The translations under genes and the position numbers were made by a program. Shown here piece by piece: positions 22,084 through 31,092 of a stretch of 64,000 bases of DNA; position 1 is the stretch's first letter; the number at the start of each line of letters is the position of its first letter. Origin of the DNA: Lactobacillus gasseri ATCC 33323 = JCM 1131 (GTDB lineage: Bacteria > Bacillota > Bacilli > Lactobacillales > Lactobacillaceae); NCBI RefSeq assembly GCF_000014425.1, contig NC_008530.1, positions 1,240,001 to 1,304,000 of the forward strand. The letters are read 5' to 3'. The notes under the pieces were generated by a model. It worked only from the letters and a program-made list of their open reading frames with translations, had not been told where the DNA came from and did no database searches.

Positions 22084-22120
22084 CAAAAAAAAGGATGAGT
22101 TTCAAAGCTCATCCTTTTTA
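22084..22120 (-). terminator. Terminator of the inulosucrase gene
   Basis: Twelve-base stem AAAAAGGATGAG / CTCATCCTTTTT with an eight-base loop and a T run on the minus strand, just past the original stop codon at 22127. Confidence 0.85.
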
Positions 22121-22126
22121 ATCAAT

Positions 22127-24493
22127 TTAGTTATTACGTTTACGCTTAGAAACACCAGCTAAGCCGATAACGCCAAGCATTGAACTTACAGCACCTACTA
22201 TAGCTGCAACAATACCATTTTTAGCTCCAGCTTTTGGAAGTTCTGATTGAGTTGTCTTCTTAACTGAAGTTGTTGGAACTTCTGAAGTTGGTTTAGTTGG
22301 ATTATGCGGAGTATCAGGAGTATTTGGTGTTGTTGGTGTATTAGGTTTCTCTGGAGTAGTTGGAACATTTGGAATTGGAGTTACAGGTTGATGTGGCTTC
22401 AAGTTATATCCACCGATTAAGTCCCAATCAACTGGTTTGCCCCATTCACCAGGAAGAGCAGCACTATTTGGTGCATCTTTTTTAAGAACACCCATCATAT
22501 CATCGTTTTCGCTAGTGTCATCCCAAATCCAGTCACCTTAGTTAGTCATTTTAGCTAAAACAGTAGTAGTATTATCTGGATTAATTTGTAACAAGAAACT
22601 TGGTGCCCAAGTTGCGTGCATACCCTTTCCAGCAACTTCACCACGGTTAGTGATATAAGAAGTAATCAATAATTGATCATCTCTTCCTTCTACTGGAACT
22701 GCATAGTATGAGTAAGTTGCAGTACGCCAGTTTGCTGGAACAGAAGCAGTTAAAACTACTCCAGATTCATTTAATGGAACGTATCCATGAGTTAGGTTAT
22801 CAGAAACGTAACCAATCATTGCAACGTTATCACCAACTGCTTTATTAGCAGCCATCCATGCATCGTCGTTACTTCCACGGTTTAATCTAGTAGCAGCAAA
22901 TAAGTAATACTTGTTGCCCAAACGAACTACATCAGGACGTTCAATTTCATCACTTACCATTGGAGAACTAATAAATGGTGTGTAGACCTTCTCAACACCA
23001 GGGTTCTTAGTATCATTGTTTAACTTAATAATACCGATTGCAGCATTAGACCATTTTGCTCTATCTTTAATATCAGAGTTAGACAAGATTTGGAAGAAAT
23101 CACCTAAATTATCTTTGTTAGTGCCACCGTAATTTAACCATTGATAAATTTGGTCAGCACCTTGATAATTCTCTGTACCAGTACTTGCTTCAAAGACAAG
23201 GTAACGATTACCATCTTTATCATCAATTACGTGTGCATCACGCATTGCAATATTATCTGCACCCTTGTTGGTCTTCTTCCATTGATTGTAAGTTTGGTAA
23301 TGGTAGCCATCACCCTCAAAAACGATGTGGTCATTATCGACGTGTGCAATAGAAATCTTGTCTTGATCCTTTTCAAGATTTAAGTAGACAGTTGCACTTG
23401 CAATCTTTTGGTGGTTAGTGTTGTTATCACTTGTATCAACCTTAGTATAGTAAAGTTGGATTGAACCATCTTTATTTAAAGTTGCTGAGCCAGACCATTG
23501 TTGAATAACTGGAGTACCTAAGCCAAAAATAGGACCAGCATTCTTCCAATTATTAAAGTTATTGTCACCGTACTTGTTGTAAAGAAGATAAATATGATTG
23601 TCATTAGTATTTGGAACTCCCATCATTCCAACTACTAATTGATAACCATTCCAGTTAGAAACATAACCAGTTTTTGCGTCTTGAACTGGCCATGAATCCC
23701 AAATTTCTAAGTCTTCTACTTTTCCTGTTTGGGCATCCATAGTTTTTGCTGCAGGCATGTTCTTAATTTTACTTGCATTAAAGAAAGGAATAGCGTAACG
23801 AGCATCTTGTTCAATTAAAGTTTTAGCAATTTTCTTAAAGTCACTGTAAGTTAATTGAGTACCGCTCTTTGCTTCTTTAGAAAAGTTAATCTTATTTAAT
23901 TCATTAATTTGATCATTGGTTAATTTACTGGTATCTACATCAGATTCTTTAACAATATCTTTAATTTGACCCTTTAATTCAGCTTTGTTATCGTTTGATG
24001 CTGTTTTTGTTGAAGTTTCGTTAGCTTTTTCTTCAGTATTTGTCTTAAATGAAGTAGCTGCTTTTTCATCTTGTTTTACTGCATCGTTCTTTTTAACATC
24101 AGCAGAAGAATTAACAGGTGTCTTCTCAGTACCATCTACTGTTTCTTTAGTAGTTGTTGTAGAGGTGGTAGCAGCTTTAACATTATTTACTGGTGAAGTA
24201 TTAACAGCATCTGCTTTAACTTCTTTAGTTGCTGCTGAAGTCACAGTAGTAGCTTTTTCTGCTTTAGTATCAACACTCTTTTCTGAGCTTGAATTTACTT
24301 GATTATTATTTTTATTATTTGCTGAAGTAGTAGTACTTACTGCTACAGTTTTGTTTTCATTAACGTTGTCTGCATTAGTAGTAGCAGCATTTACAGTGGA
24401 AGCACTTAATACAATTGCTGCTGTAGACAAGGTTCCCATTAATAAAGATTTTCCGCTTAAAGACATCTTCTTATGATTTTTATTTTCCAACAT
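22127..24493 (-). pseudogene. GH68 inulosucrase (fructosyltransferase), interrupted by an in-frame stop
   Basis: Secreted enzyme that builds inulin-type fructan from sucrose. From ATG 24493 (GGAGGAG site) it has a long signal peptide, a Thr/Ser/Ala/Lys-rich variable region to about residue 165, then the GH68 domain. The catalytic residues are the nucleophile Asp266 (WDSWPVQD), the stabiliser Asp419 (MRDAHVI) and the acid/base Glu518 (EIERPDVV). TAA at 22538-22540 ends the frame at 651 residues (VLAKMTN). The same frame continues through the rest of the domain, a Pro/Thr-rich wall linker and the sorting signal LPKAG with hydrophobic and basic tail. The intact gene would encode 788 residues. 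The truncated product would be released, if it folds. Confidence 0.88.
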
Positions 24494-24509
24494 CTTTTCT
24501 CCTCCTACA

Positions 24510-24525
24510 TGCTAAGCGTTTAACA
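24510..24525. promoter_or_regulatory. LacI-type or cre-like operator in the inulosucrase leader
   Basis: TGTTAAACGCTTAGCA (minus strand) is an imperfect palindrome centred on CG, the layout of CcpA and other LacI-family sites. It lies 17-32 bases before the ATG, where binding would block transcription. It departs from the strict cre consensus by one spacing base. Confidence 0.4.
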
Positions 24526-24654
24526 TTTCATCTTACAGACTATCACCTTTTGTTATAAAAATAAATATTATTTTAAAAAAATTGTATAGATTTGGCAAAA
24601 TTTACTGTTTTTGTATTCAATTGCCACTTGTCAATCGTTTATCACATTAATACT

Positions 24655-24694
24655 AAAAAAGCCACACCAGATAATTACTCTAGTGTGGCTTTTC
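24655..24694 (-). terminator. Terminator of the tmRNA gene
   Basis: Stem AAAGCCACAC / GTGTGGCTTT flanked by A and T runs, 11 bases beyond the tmRNA 3' end on the minus strand. Confidence 0.85.
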
Positions 24695-24704
24695 CAACTA
24701 TTTA

Positions 24705-25067
24705 TGGAGATGAGGGGAATTGAACCCCTGTCCAAACGTATTCCGTCGTTAACCTCTACGATCATAGTTATATTACTTAAACTTCGCTTTGATAAAACGC
24801 CATATAACAGGGCTAAACTATCAAAACTAACCTAAGAATCTTATTTCTAACTATTAAGGTAAGTAGTTAAACGTAGCTCGTTAAATGGTAAGACCCGCAG
24901 ACAGACACGAGCAATCCGTCATTGGATCACGCAGCCTGACTAAGCAGCTACTGCGTAAGAATTTTCGTTATTTGCAGTTATAATTTAACTGTGACGTTTT
25001 AACGTAGACGTGACCTACGAATCGCAGTCAACGCGAATCTACGCCTGTCGAATCCCAAAACATCCCC
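24705..25067 (-). ncRNA. ssrA: Transfer-messenger RNA (tmRNA)
   Basis: Rescues stalled ribosomes together with SmpB (encoded at 52980). The ends pair as a tRNA-like acceptor: GGGGATG at 25067 with CATCTCC at 24712-24706, followed by an A discriminator. The T arm reads GGACAGGGGTTCAATTCCCC. The internal tag frame (minus strand, 24975-24940) encodes ANNENSYAVAA then TAG. CCA is not encoded. The length of 363 bases is normal. Confidence 0.95.
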
Positions 25068-25123
25068 AGATGTTTCAATGATATCACAGTCACTGTTAAA
25101 ATGCTATAACTTTGCTTTCACAG

Positions 25124-26323
25124 CTATTTATCTAATTTAGCTAAACGAACAACGTCACGTGCAATCATTAACTCTTCATTTGTTGGAACGATCATCGCAG
25201 TAATCTTTGATTTCGGTGTAGTGATAATTCCTTCCTTGTTAGCTTTATTAGCTTTTTCGTCATATTCAAGACCAAGCCAAGTAAGACCATCCATAATCTG
25301 TTTTCTTACACTTGCATCATGTTCACCGATTCCTGCAGTAAAGACTAAAACATCTAAGCCACCCATTTCAGTCATATAAGCCCCAATATAGCGAACAATT
25401 CGGTTAATAAAAATGTCTTTTGTAAGTTTAGCCTGTTTATCACCATTTTTAATTGCTTTTTCAATGTCTCTCATATCTGGGGAGATTCCTGAAAGACCGA
25501 GTAAACCAGATTTAGTGTTTAACATCTTAATAACTTCATTAAAGCTGGTAATGTTGCCTTTTTTCATAATAAATTGAAGCAAGGAAGGATCTACATCCCC
25601 ACTTCTAGTACTCATTGTAATTCCTGCAACCGGACTGAATCCCATTGAAGTATCAAAAGACTTTCCATCTTTAATAGCAGTAACTGATGCACCACTACCT
25701 AGATGACAAAGAACCATCTTCAAATCTTCAACTGGCTTCTTTAATAAGTCAGCTGTCCGACGTGATACATAGCGAGCAGAAGTACCATGTGCACCATATT
25801 TTCTAGCACGGAACTTTTCATAATACTTATATGGTACTGAATATAAGTATTGAACAGGATCTAATGATTGGTGAAAAGAAGTATCAAAAACAGCAACCTC
25901 AGGAACGTTAGGTAAAACTTTCATAAAAGCATAGATACCGTCGGCTTCAGCTGGGTTATGCAATGGTGCATAGTCACTCATATTATAAATCTTCCAAAGA
26001 TTATCATCTGTAATGACTGTACTATCAGTAAATTCTTCACCACCAGCAACAACACGATGTCCTACCCCAGCAATATCTGCTAAAGAATCGATCACATTGT
26101 ATTCTTTAAGCCAGCTAAGCAACTTTTGGACTGCTTCTTCTTGATTAGCAATATCACTTTGTTCATCATGTTGACTGCCATCTGCTAAAGTCATTGTGAA
26201 AACAGATCCTGGCAAACCAACACGGTCAGCCATACCAGATGCAATTACTTTTTCATTATCTAGAGAAAATAATTTGTATTTAAATGATGAACTACCTGAG
26301 TTTACTGCTAAAACTTTTTTCAT
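25124..26323 (-). CDS. ackA: Acetate kinase
   Basis: Acetyl phosphate + ADP gives acetate + ATP, the ATP-yielding end of the Pta-AckA branch; pta is at 48411. The N-terminal VNSGSSSFKYKLF signature, the second signature GVGHRVVAGGE and the catalytic-Arg region VSRRTADLL/MSTRSGDVDPS are present in 399 residues. ATG 26323 follows GAGAGGT. It lies 26 bases after ytxK, the usual comG-ytxK-ackA order of Gram-positive bacteria. Confidence 0.97.
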   Translation of the reverse strand: MKKVLAVNSGSSSFKYKLFSLDNEKVIASGMADRVGLPGSVFTMTLADGSQHDEQSDIANQEEAVQKLLSWLKEYNVIDSLADIAGVGHRVVAGGEEFTDSTVITDDNLWKIYNMSDYAPLHNPAEADGIYAFMKVLPNVPEVAVFDTSFHQSLDPVQYLYSVPYKYYEKFRARKYGAHGTSARYVSRRTADLLKKPVEDLKMVLCHLGSGASVTAIKDGKSFDTSMGFSPVAGITMSTRSGDVDPSLLQFIMKKGNITSFNEVIKMLNTKSGLLGLSGISPDMRDIEKAIKNGDKQAKLTKDIFINRIVRYIGAYMTEMGGLDVLVFTAGIGEHDASVRKQIMDGLTWLGLEYDEKANKANKEGIITTPKSKITAMIVPTNEELMIARDVVRLAKLDK

Positions 26324-26349
26324 TTTATATACCTCTCGTATTATATAAA

Positions 26350-27351
26350 TTAATCTTCACTCTTATGATACCAGTCATTTAGTTTCATATTAAATGCTAC
26401 TAAAGATTCTGGTTTCTTTAATGAATCTAATTTAGCCACCAGAACCTCACGCTTAACAGCATGTTCTCCATGATTTTGAAAAACTAAAATAGATTTTTGT
26501 TGAATCTGACTTGAAAACATATCATCGGGCAAATCGACAATTGCCTGAATATTAACTTTTTTAGCTAACCAAGTCATGAATTCAGTAGATCCTTTACCAG
26601 TAAACAGTAATCTAGGTACTACTAAAAATGCAAAACCATCACGTTTAAGGTTATTTACTATTTGTTCAATAAATAAAGTATGAGCAAAAGAATGTCCCTC
26701 TTTTGCGTGATTTTCGAAGCGCTCAGCATTATTATCCAATGGATAATAACCTACTGGCACATCACTTACCACTATATCCGCCTTTTCAATCATCCATGGA
26801 TCTAAAGCATCTTGACAGTATAAATCAATTTTTAAATCTTCAAGATGAGCACCAATATCTGCTAAATCCAATAATGCTTCTTCATTATCAATTCCAATTA
26901 ATTTGTAATTGTTTTGTGAATGATTTTCCTGAATCAACTGTCTAATAACCGAATAAAGTAAATTTCCAGTTCCAATTGCGGGGTCAACCACAGTTTTTTT
27001 ACCTTTAGAAACGATTCTTTGCCAAATTAAAGCAATTATTGTAGCAATCACTGAAGGTGTTGGCATCAAGTTATAGTCACTGGCATCTTGAGTAACTGCT
27101 TTTAAAGTTAATAGAGTAAATATTTGTACTTTTAGAGCACGTGGCAAATTATCATAATCTAATTGACGATACTCTTCAGTTAATTCAGCTACAGTTTCTT
27201 TATCTGGGGCACCCGATTCGACTTTGATCTTACCATTTTCTAGATTATCAAAGGTTTCCGTTAATGCCGATGAAAAAGAGACATTCAGAGCTTTTTGTAA
27301 ATGCTCAATAGCCTTCTGAAACTTTGGATATAATTCTTCTACTTTTTGCAT
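26350..27351 (-). CDS. Class I SAM-dependent methyltransferase, YtxK type
   Basis: N6-adenine-methylase-like fold protein, 333 residues. The SAM motif VVDPAIGTGNLLYSV is near residue 120. The (N/D)PP(Y/F)-equivalent reads VVSDVPVGYYP instead of NPPY. Homologs sit between the comG operon and ackA in many Firmicutes (B. subtilis ytxK). Its substrate is unknown, and no restriction partner is nearby. ATG 27351 follows AAGGAAG. Confidence 0.85.
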   Translation of the reverse strand: MQKVEELYPKFQKAIEHLQKALNVSFSSALTETFDNLENGKIKVESGAPDKETVAELTEEYRQLDYDNLPRALKVQIFTLLTLKAVTQDASDYNLMPTPSVIATIIALIWQRIVSKGKKTVVDPAIGTGNLLYSVIRQLIQENHSQNNYKLIGIDNEEALLDLADIGAHLEDLKIDLYCQDALDPWMIEKADIVVSDVPVGYYPLDNNAERFENHAKEGHSFAHTLFIEQIVNNLKRDGFAFLVVPRLLFTGKGSTEFMTWLAKKVNIQAIVDLPDDMFSSQIQQKSILVFQNHGEHAVKREVLVAKLDSLKKPESLVAFNMKLNDWYHKSED

Positions 27352-27420
27352 TTTTCTTCCTTCTTTAATATTCCTTCTAATATTTTATAGGTATCATCAA
27401 ATACTAGCAAGCAAACAATG

Positions 27421-27579
27421 TTACTTGGAAAAATAATTTATTAAAGAAAGATTACTTTCCATATTTTCAGTAAAACTATGTTGATACATCATTACGAAAG
27501 CAATACAAATATTAATAAGCAGTAAACTACTAATTAAGGCACTTCCCTTAAGTCTTTTTACTATTATCTTTTTTCTCAT
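27421..27579 (-). CDS. comGG: Probable minor pseudopilin ComGG (52 residues)
   Basis: A short frame directly after comGF. It starts at ATG 27579 inside the comGF coding end (32-base overlap) and encodes a basic N-terminus (MRKKIIVKRLKG), then a 20-residue hydrophobic segment (SALISSLLLINICIAFVMMY), then a short polar end. KG followed by the hydrophobic stretch resembles a prepilin cleavage site. Position +5 is Ser rather than Glu, as in GspK/ComGG-type tip pseudopilins. It is shorter than the 100 or more residues of B. subtilis ComGG. The assignment rests mainly on position. Confidence 0.6.
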   Translation of the reverse strand: MRKKIIVKRLKGSALISSLLLINICIAFVMMYQHSFTENMESNLSLINYFSK

Positions 27580-28066
27580 CCTTTATTTTATCTTCCTTCT
27601 TCTCTGGTAAATCTGTTTTGAAAAACATCTCACTTTGCCTACCATCTTTTTCAGTTACTAAAATAGTAAAAGAATCTTTTGCAGTAGAACATTTTATTCT
27701 TTTAACTTGAAAAAGCAGTGGCATGTGCCCTCCCTCATCTGTTCTCATTCTCAAAACATCATTTGAACTCATATCAATTACATATGTATCGTAAATTAAA
27801 TCACCATTCTTTTTCTTCTTATCCGATAACTTTCTAAGAACAATTTTAGTTGGATCTGAACCAGTTGTACTTACTTCAACATGTCCACTTTCTTTTAAGA
27901 AATTATTTATTTGTACATAACTATACGTAATCTCATTAACTCCGGTTTTTTGGCGATTAATTTTTCTAAGTGTACCTACAAGTCCAAATAATATTTGTGC
28001 ACATAAAATAGTAACTGCGATTGCAAACACAGCTTCTAATAAGGTAAAGCCCTTTATCTTTTTCAT
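27548..28066 (-). CDS. comGF: Competence pseudopilin ComGF
   Basis: Minor pseudopilin of the DNA-uptake pilus. The prepilin site KGFTLLEAVFAIAV is at residues 5-18, followed by the hydrophobic helix. The rest is a soluble domain ending in a Lys/Asp/Glu-rich tail. It is 172 residues with ATG 28066 after TAGGTAAG. It sits fifth in the comG operon, five bases after comGE. Confidence 0.85.
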   Translation of the reverse strand: MKKIKGFTLLEAVFAIAVTILCAQILFGLVGTLRKINRQKTGVNEITYSYVQINNFLKESGHVEVSTTGSDPTKIVLRKLSDKKKKNGDLIYDTYVIDMSSNDVLRMRTDEGGHMPLLFQVKRIKCSTAKDSFTILVTEKDGRQSEMFFKTDLPEKKEDKIKDEKKDNSKKT

Positions 28067-28071
28067 TATTC

Positions 28072-28290
28072 TTACCTACGATAGAGATGATCATGCACTA
28101 ATAACGTTTTTTTATCACTATGTCTAAAAATATATTCCGCATATGCCTTATCTACTCGTTTTTCAATTTGTTTCTCAGTCTGCCTATTTTGTTTAATTGT
28201 CATCCCTAAAAGCAATACTCCTAGACAAGCTATCGTAAAGCCTACACATGCTTCCCACAAAATGAAGCCCTTTATTTTTCTATTCTTCAA
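28072..28290 (-). CDS. comGE: Competence pseudopilin ComGE
   Basis: Short minor pseudopilin, 72 residues. The prepilin-like site KGFILWEACVGF keeps Gly at -1 and Glu at +5. The start is TTG 28290, overlapping the end of comGD by eleven bases, with GGTAGGATGG upstream; no ATG is available in frame. The identification uses operon order and the N-terminal motif. Confidence 0.75.
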   Translation of the reverse strand: MKNRKIKGFILWEACVGFTIACLGVLLLGMTIKQNRQTEKQIEKRVDKAYAEYIFRHSDKKTLLVHDHLYRR

Positions 28291-28696
28291 CCATCCTACC
28301 CCATGTCATCTGTATTTTTATCTTTTTCTCTTTACTTCCACTCTTAACAGTAATTGTTCTTGGCGATATCGTTCCGCGATTGCTAATGTATAAATTATTA
28401 AAATTATAAACTCTAACATGTCGATTCAAATATACTTTTGATACTTGATGTGGCTCCATTATCTGAATTGAAGAATTATTGTCAAAATATGATAAAAAAT
28501 ATGACTTCTTTTCTACTGTTGAACGGTGTAAATACTTATTTATAGTTGATCTAATTTGACGCGTAGTACTATCCAAAATTATTTGTTCCTTAATATTTTT
28601 CACGTAAAGCGTTGGCATTAACACAAGTAAACAAACTATTGCTAAAGTAACTATCGTTTCAACTAAAGTAAAAGCCTTTATTCTCTTAAAAATCAT
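28280..28696 (-). CDS. comGD: Competence pseudopilin ComGD
   Basis: Minor pseudopilin with the prepilin site KAFTLVETIVTLAI (Ala in place of Gly at -1, Glu at +5) and one membrane helix. It is 138 residues. Its ATG overlaps the comGC stop by four bases, which indicates coupled translation. Confidence 0.85.
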   Translation of the reverse strand: MIFKRIKAFTLVETIVTLAIVCLLVLMPTLYVKNIKEQIILDSTTRQIRSTINKYLHRSTVEKKSYFLSYFDNNSSIQIMEPHQVSKVYLNRHVRVYNFNNLYISNRGTISPRTITVKSGSKEKKIKIQMTWGRMVEE

Positions 28697-28989
28697 TTTT
28701 GTGGTAATTTTTCATATCTCTCTTTTTGTTTTTGAGAAATATATTCTTTCTTTACCAGCTCTTCTAATGAAGTACCATCTCCATTATCTGCAGCTAATTG
28801 TCTTTGAGTCTCAACCGTTGTTCTTAAGGCTTCATCTGTTTTACTAGTTGCTCTCTCTTTTTGCTTACTTAGTCCTGGAACAATTAGCAAAATCAACATC
28901 GCAATAATGGCAATTACAATTACCATTTCAACTAAGGTAAATCCTTTTACCCGTTTATTTTTCATAATAAATTGTTTTAACTTTTTCAT
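28693..28989 (-). CDS. comGC: Major competence pseudopilin ComGC
   Basis: Main subunit of the transformation pseudopilus. It is processed by the ComC peptidase at VKGFTLVEMVIVIAII, the best prepilin motif in the operon. The product is 98 residues from ATG 28989, which follows GAGGG. A longer reading from 29082 would overlap comGB heavily and lacks a ribosome site. The short polar C-terminus with EELVKKEYIS is typical. Confidence 0.92.
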   Translation of the reverse strand: MKKLKQFIMKNKRVKGFTLVEMVIVIAIIAMLILLIVPGLSKQKERATSKTDEALRTTVETQRQLAADNGDGTSLEELVKKEYISQKQKERYEKLPQK

Positions 28990-28997
28990 TTTTCCCT

Positions 28998-29978
28998 CTA
29001 CATTGTTTCCATTAAATGATACATTGGCATTAAAATTTTCAAATACATCCCCAGAATACAAATTCCAATAAAAATAAAGCATAGTGGCTGCAAATTAACG
29101 ATTAAACCATTTAATTTGAGATTTAGTTCATAAAAAAGTGTCTTGCTAAGTAATAGCGCTCTTTTCCCAATTTGCTCTCTTGTTGTTCCGGTTTCTAAAA
29201 GCATAACTAAGTTATTAGAAATAAAGGCTTCATTCTCAATAATTGTTTTAATCTCAGTTCCTTTTTCTAACTGATTCTTCACTTTTGTTCCTAAGACTTG
29301 CTGTAATGAGTTCTTTGGTTGCTGATCAGTAAGTTGGCAAATTTTTTGTAATGAAAAGCCGTTGATTAATAAAACAGCTAAGTCAGACACGATAAGATAG
29401 TGAACATATAAATTTAATGTTGGTCCAATTACAGGTATCCTAGTTAATTTCTTCAGTGCATAATAATCTTGCCTATTAAGTAGCCTGATTACCTTACTAA
29501 TAAAAAATGCACCTATAATAACTAACATCACAAGTCCACCCAGCATTACATTACTCGTCCAGTCATTATCTGACATTTCTGTCTTTAAAAAAGTTTGCAT
29601 ACAAATTAATAGCGTAACCATCATTCCAATTAAAAGTGCTGGATAAGCTAATTCTCCTCGCAGCTTCTTTAACTGCTTATTTTTCAAGCGAATAAGTTTA
29701 CTTAATTGGTCCAAACAAGACAATAAATTGCCATCAATAATTGCCATATTTATTTGTGCAGCTAAAGTACTAGAAAATCCTACTTCATGCAATACATCCC
29801 CAAGTTGCCTACCTTCTTCAACCTGTTTACTTATATAAACTAATTGATTAGAATCACCACTCCATATTTTAGGCAGCAATTTTAAACTAGCATTAAGCGA
29901 ATAACCGTTAATCAGTGCTTGTCTTAAATAATCAATAAAAATTAATTGAGCAGCGCTATTTAGCTTATCCTTCTTCAT
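28998..29978 (-). CDS. comGB: Competence pilus assembly platform protein ComGB
   Basis: Polytopic inner platform (GspF/PilC family) of the DNA-uptake apparatus. It has two GspF domains with membrane segments near residues 110-135, 150-165 and 300-320. The ATG at 29978 overlaps the comGA end by 14 bases. A GTG at 29999 with AGAGGA seven bases upstream is a real alternative and would give 333 residues instead of 326. Third-class starts further upstream are unlikely. Confidence 0.88.
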   Translation of the reverse strand: MKKDKLNSAAQLIFIDYLRQALINGYSLNASLKLLPKIWSGDSNQLVYISKQVEEGRQLGDVLHEVGFSSTLAAQINMAIIDGNLLSCLDQLSKLIRLKNKQLKKLRGELAYPALLIGMMVTLLICMQTFLKTEMSDNDWTSNVMLGGLVMLVIIGAFFISKVIRLLNRQDYYALKKLTRIPVIGPTLNLYVHYLIVSDLAVLLINGFSLQKICQLTDQQPKNSLQQVLGTKVKNQLEKGTEIKTIIENEAFISNNLVMLLETGTTREQIGKRALLLSKTLFYELNLKLNGLIVNLQPLCFIFIGICILGMYLKILMPMYHLMETM

Positions 29979-30942
29979 AAAGATGCTTCGTATCTTCACT
30001 AATCTTTCCTCTTTCAACCAACTGCTCTAAAGCACTTTGCCAGTTGCGCAAATCATGACGCTTATCATTAGACATAATAGCTTGATCAAGTATTTTTCCA
30101 TATCCAATATCCATTAAACAGGCAACTTTATTTCGATCTTTTATCGGTAACAATCTTTGATAAGAAGCAGCCGTCAAGCAATTGCACAATTCGTCTTTAG
30201 TGATTCCTAATCCTTCAAGCCGTGAAATTGTTTGTAAAGCTGTTTTTGCATGAATAGTTGCTAAAACCAAATGTCCACTTAGAGCTGCGTTAATACTGAT
30301 TTTGGCAGTTTCTTGGTCTCGAATTTCTCCAATAATTAAAATATCCGGTCTATGACGTAAAGCAGCCTTTAGTAAATCTGGGTAAGTAATTCCCGCAACA
30401 AGATTCACTTGTGTTTGTAAAAAACTTGGATTCCAAACCTCGACTGGATCTTCAATAGTCATTACAACCTTTTTTTCTCCAACTAATTGCGCTAACTCAT
30501 ACATGGTTGAGGTCTTTCCTGATCCTGTCGGACCGCTAGTCACTATCAGCCCACGTTGATTGGTGAGTCTTTTTAGCAAATCAAATTGTTCGGGGAGAAA
30601 ATAATTATTACTTTTCCCTTCATAAATTAATCGAACTACTAAAGACTCATCTCCTTCAAATTCCCCTACACTTGAGAAGCGTAAAAAGACCTTTTCACCC
30701 CGAAATTCAGTCTGATACGCCCCCACTTGTGGTCTACGACGCTCAGATATATCCATTTGCGCCTGAAACTTGAAATAATTAAGTAATTCCTTTCCTACTT
30801 TCTGGCTTAATTCTTTTATTTTACTCAAACCTAGGGCAGTTCGAATCTTTATTTCATATCCTCTAATAGCGGGAAAAATAAAGATATCACTAGCATGGCT
30901 TTCAATTGCTTTTTCTAAAATAGCTTCTGATACTTCGTTCAT
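29965..30942 (-). CDS. comGA: Competence pilus assembly ATPase ComGA
   Basis: Cytoplasmic secretion-type ATPase that powers assembly of the transformation pseudopilus (GspE/PilB family). Walker A GPTGSGKT is at residues 137-144, the Asp box MTIEDPVE follows, and Walker B is in ILIIGEIRDQETA. It is 325 residues from ATG 30942, which has a perfect AAGGAGG eight bases upstream. It is the first gene of comGA-GG. All key motifs are intact, so the operon looks functional. Confidence 0.93.
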   Translation of the reverse strand: MNEVSEAILEKAIESHASDIFIFPAIRGYEIKIRTALGLSKIKELSQKVGKELLNYFKFQAQMDISERRRPQVGAYQTEFRGEKVFLRFSSVGEFEGDESLVVRLIYEGKSNNYFLPEQFDLLKRLTNQRGLIVTSGPTGSGKTSTMYELAQLVGEKKVVMTIEDPVEVWNPSFLQTQVNLVAGITYPDLLKAALRHRPDILIIGEIRDQETAKISINAALSGHLVLATIHAKTALQTISRLEGLGITKDELCNCLTAASYQRLLPIKDRNKVACLMDIGYGKILDQAIMSNDKRHDLRNWQSALEQLVERGKISEDTKHLYEEG

Positions 30943-31046
30943 AATTAATCCCTCCTTTGCCATACACTTATTAGTACGCGAAAATAGGCCATATTTTTTT
31001 ATCATTTTAAAAATTAAGAAAAAAAAGACTGACACAAAGGTCAGCC

Positions 31047-31079
31047 ATAAAAAATAGACCTAACAAAATTAGGTCTACT
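31047..31079 (-). terminator. Terminator of yebC
   Basis: Nine-base stem TAGACCTAA / TTAGGTCTA with a run of Ts on the minus strand, 14 bases after the yebC stop. Confidence 0.85.
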
Positions 31080-31092
31080 TCTTGATAAATTA

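Noticed and set aside
22127-22498. Separate small LPxTG protein gene
   Set aside because: It is in the same frame as the inulosucrase and continues its domain, linker and anchor; it is the downstream part of one broken gene.
20763-24704. Mobile element as the cause of the three nearby disruptions
   Set aside because: No transposase, terminal inverted repeats or target duplications are visible; a deletion and point changes explain the sequence.
24611-24835. 74-codon plus-strand frame
   Set aside because: It lies on the antisense of the tmRNA gene and its terminator, with no homology or ribosome site.
25088-25102. Palindrome around ACAGTGACTGT between ackA and the tmRNA gene as a terminator or operator
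   Set aside because: The arms are five bases with a one-base centre, too short for a terminator, and no regulator consensus fits.
28998-30942. Type II secretion or type IV pilus locus instead of competence genes
   Set aside because: The gene order ATPase, platform, short pseudopilins, then ytxK and ackA is that of the Gram-positive comG operon, with no outer-membrane or retraction components.
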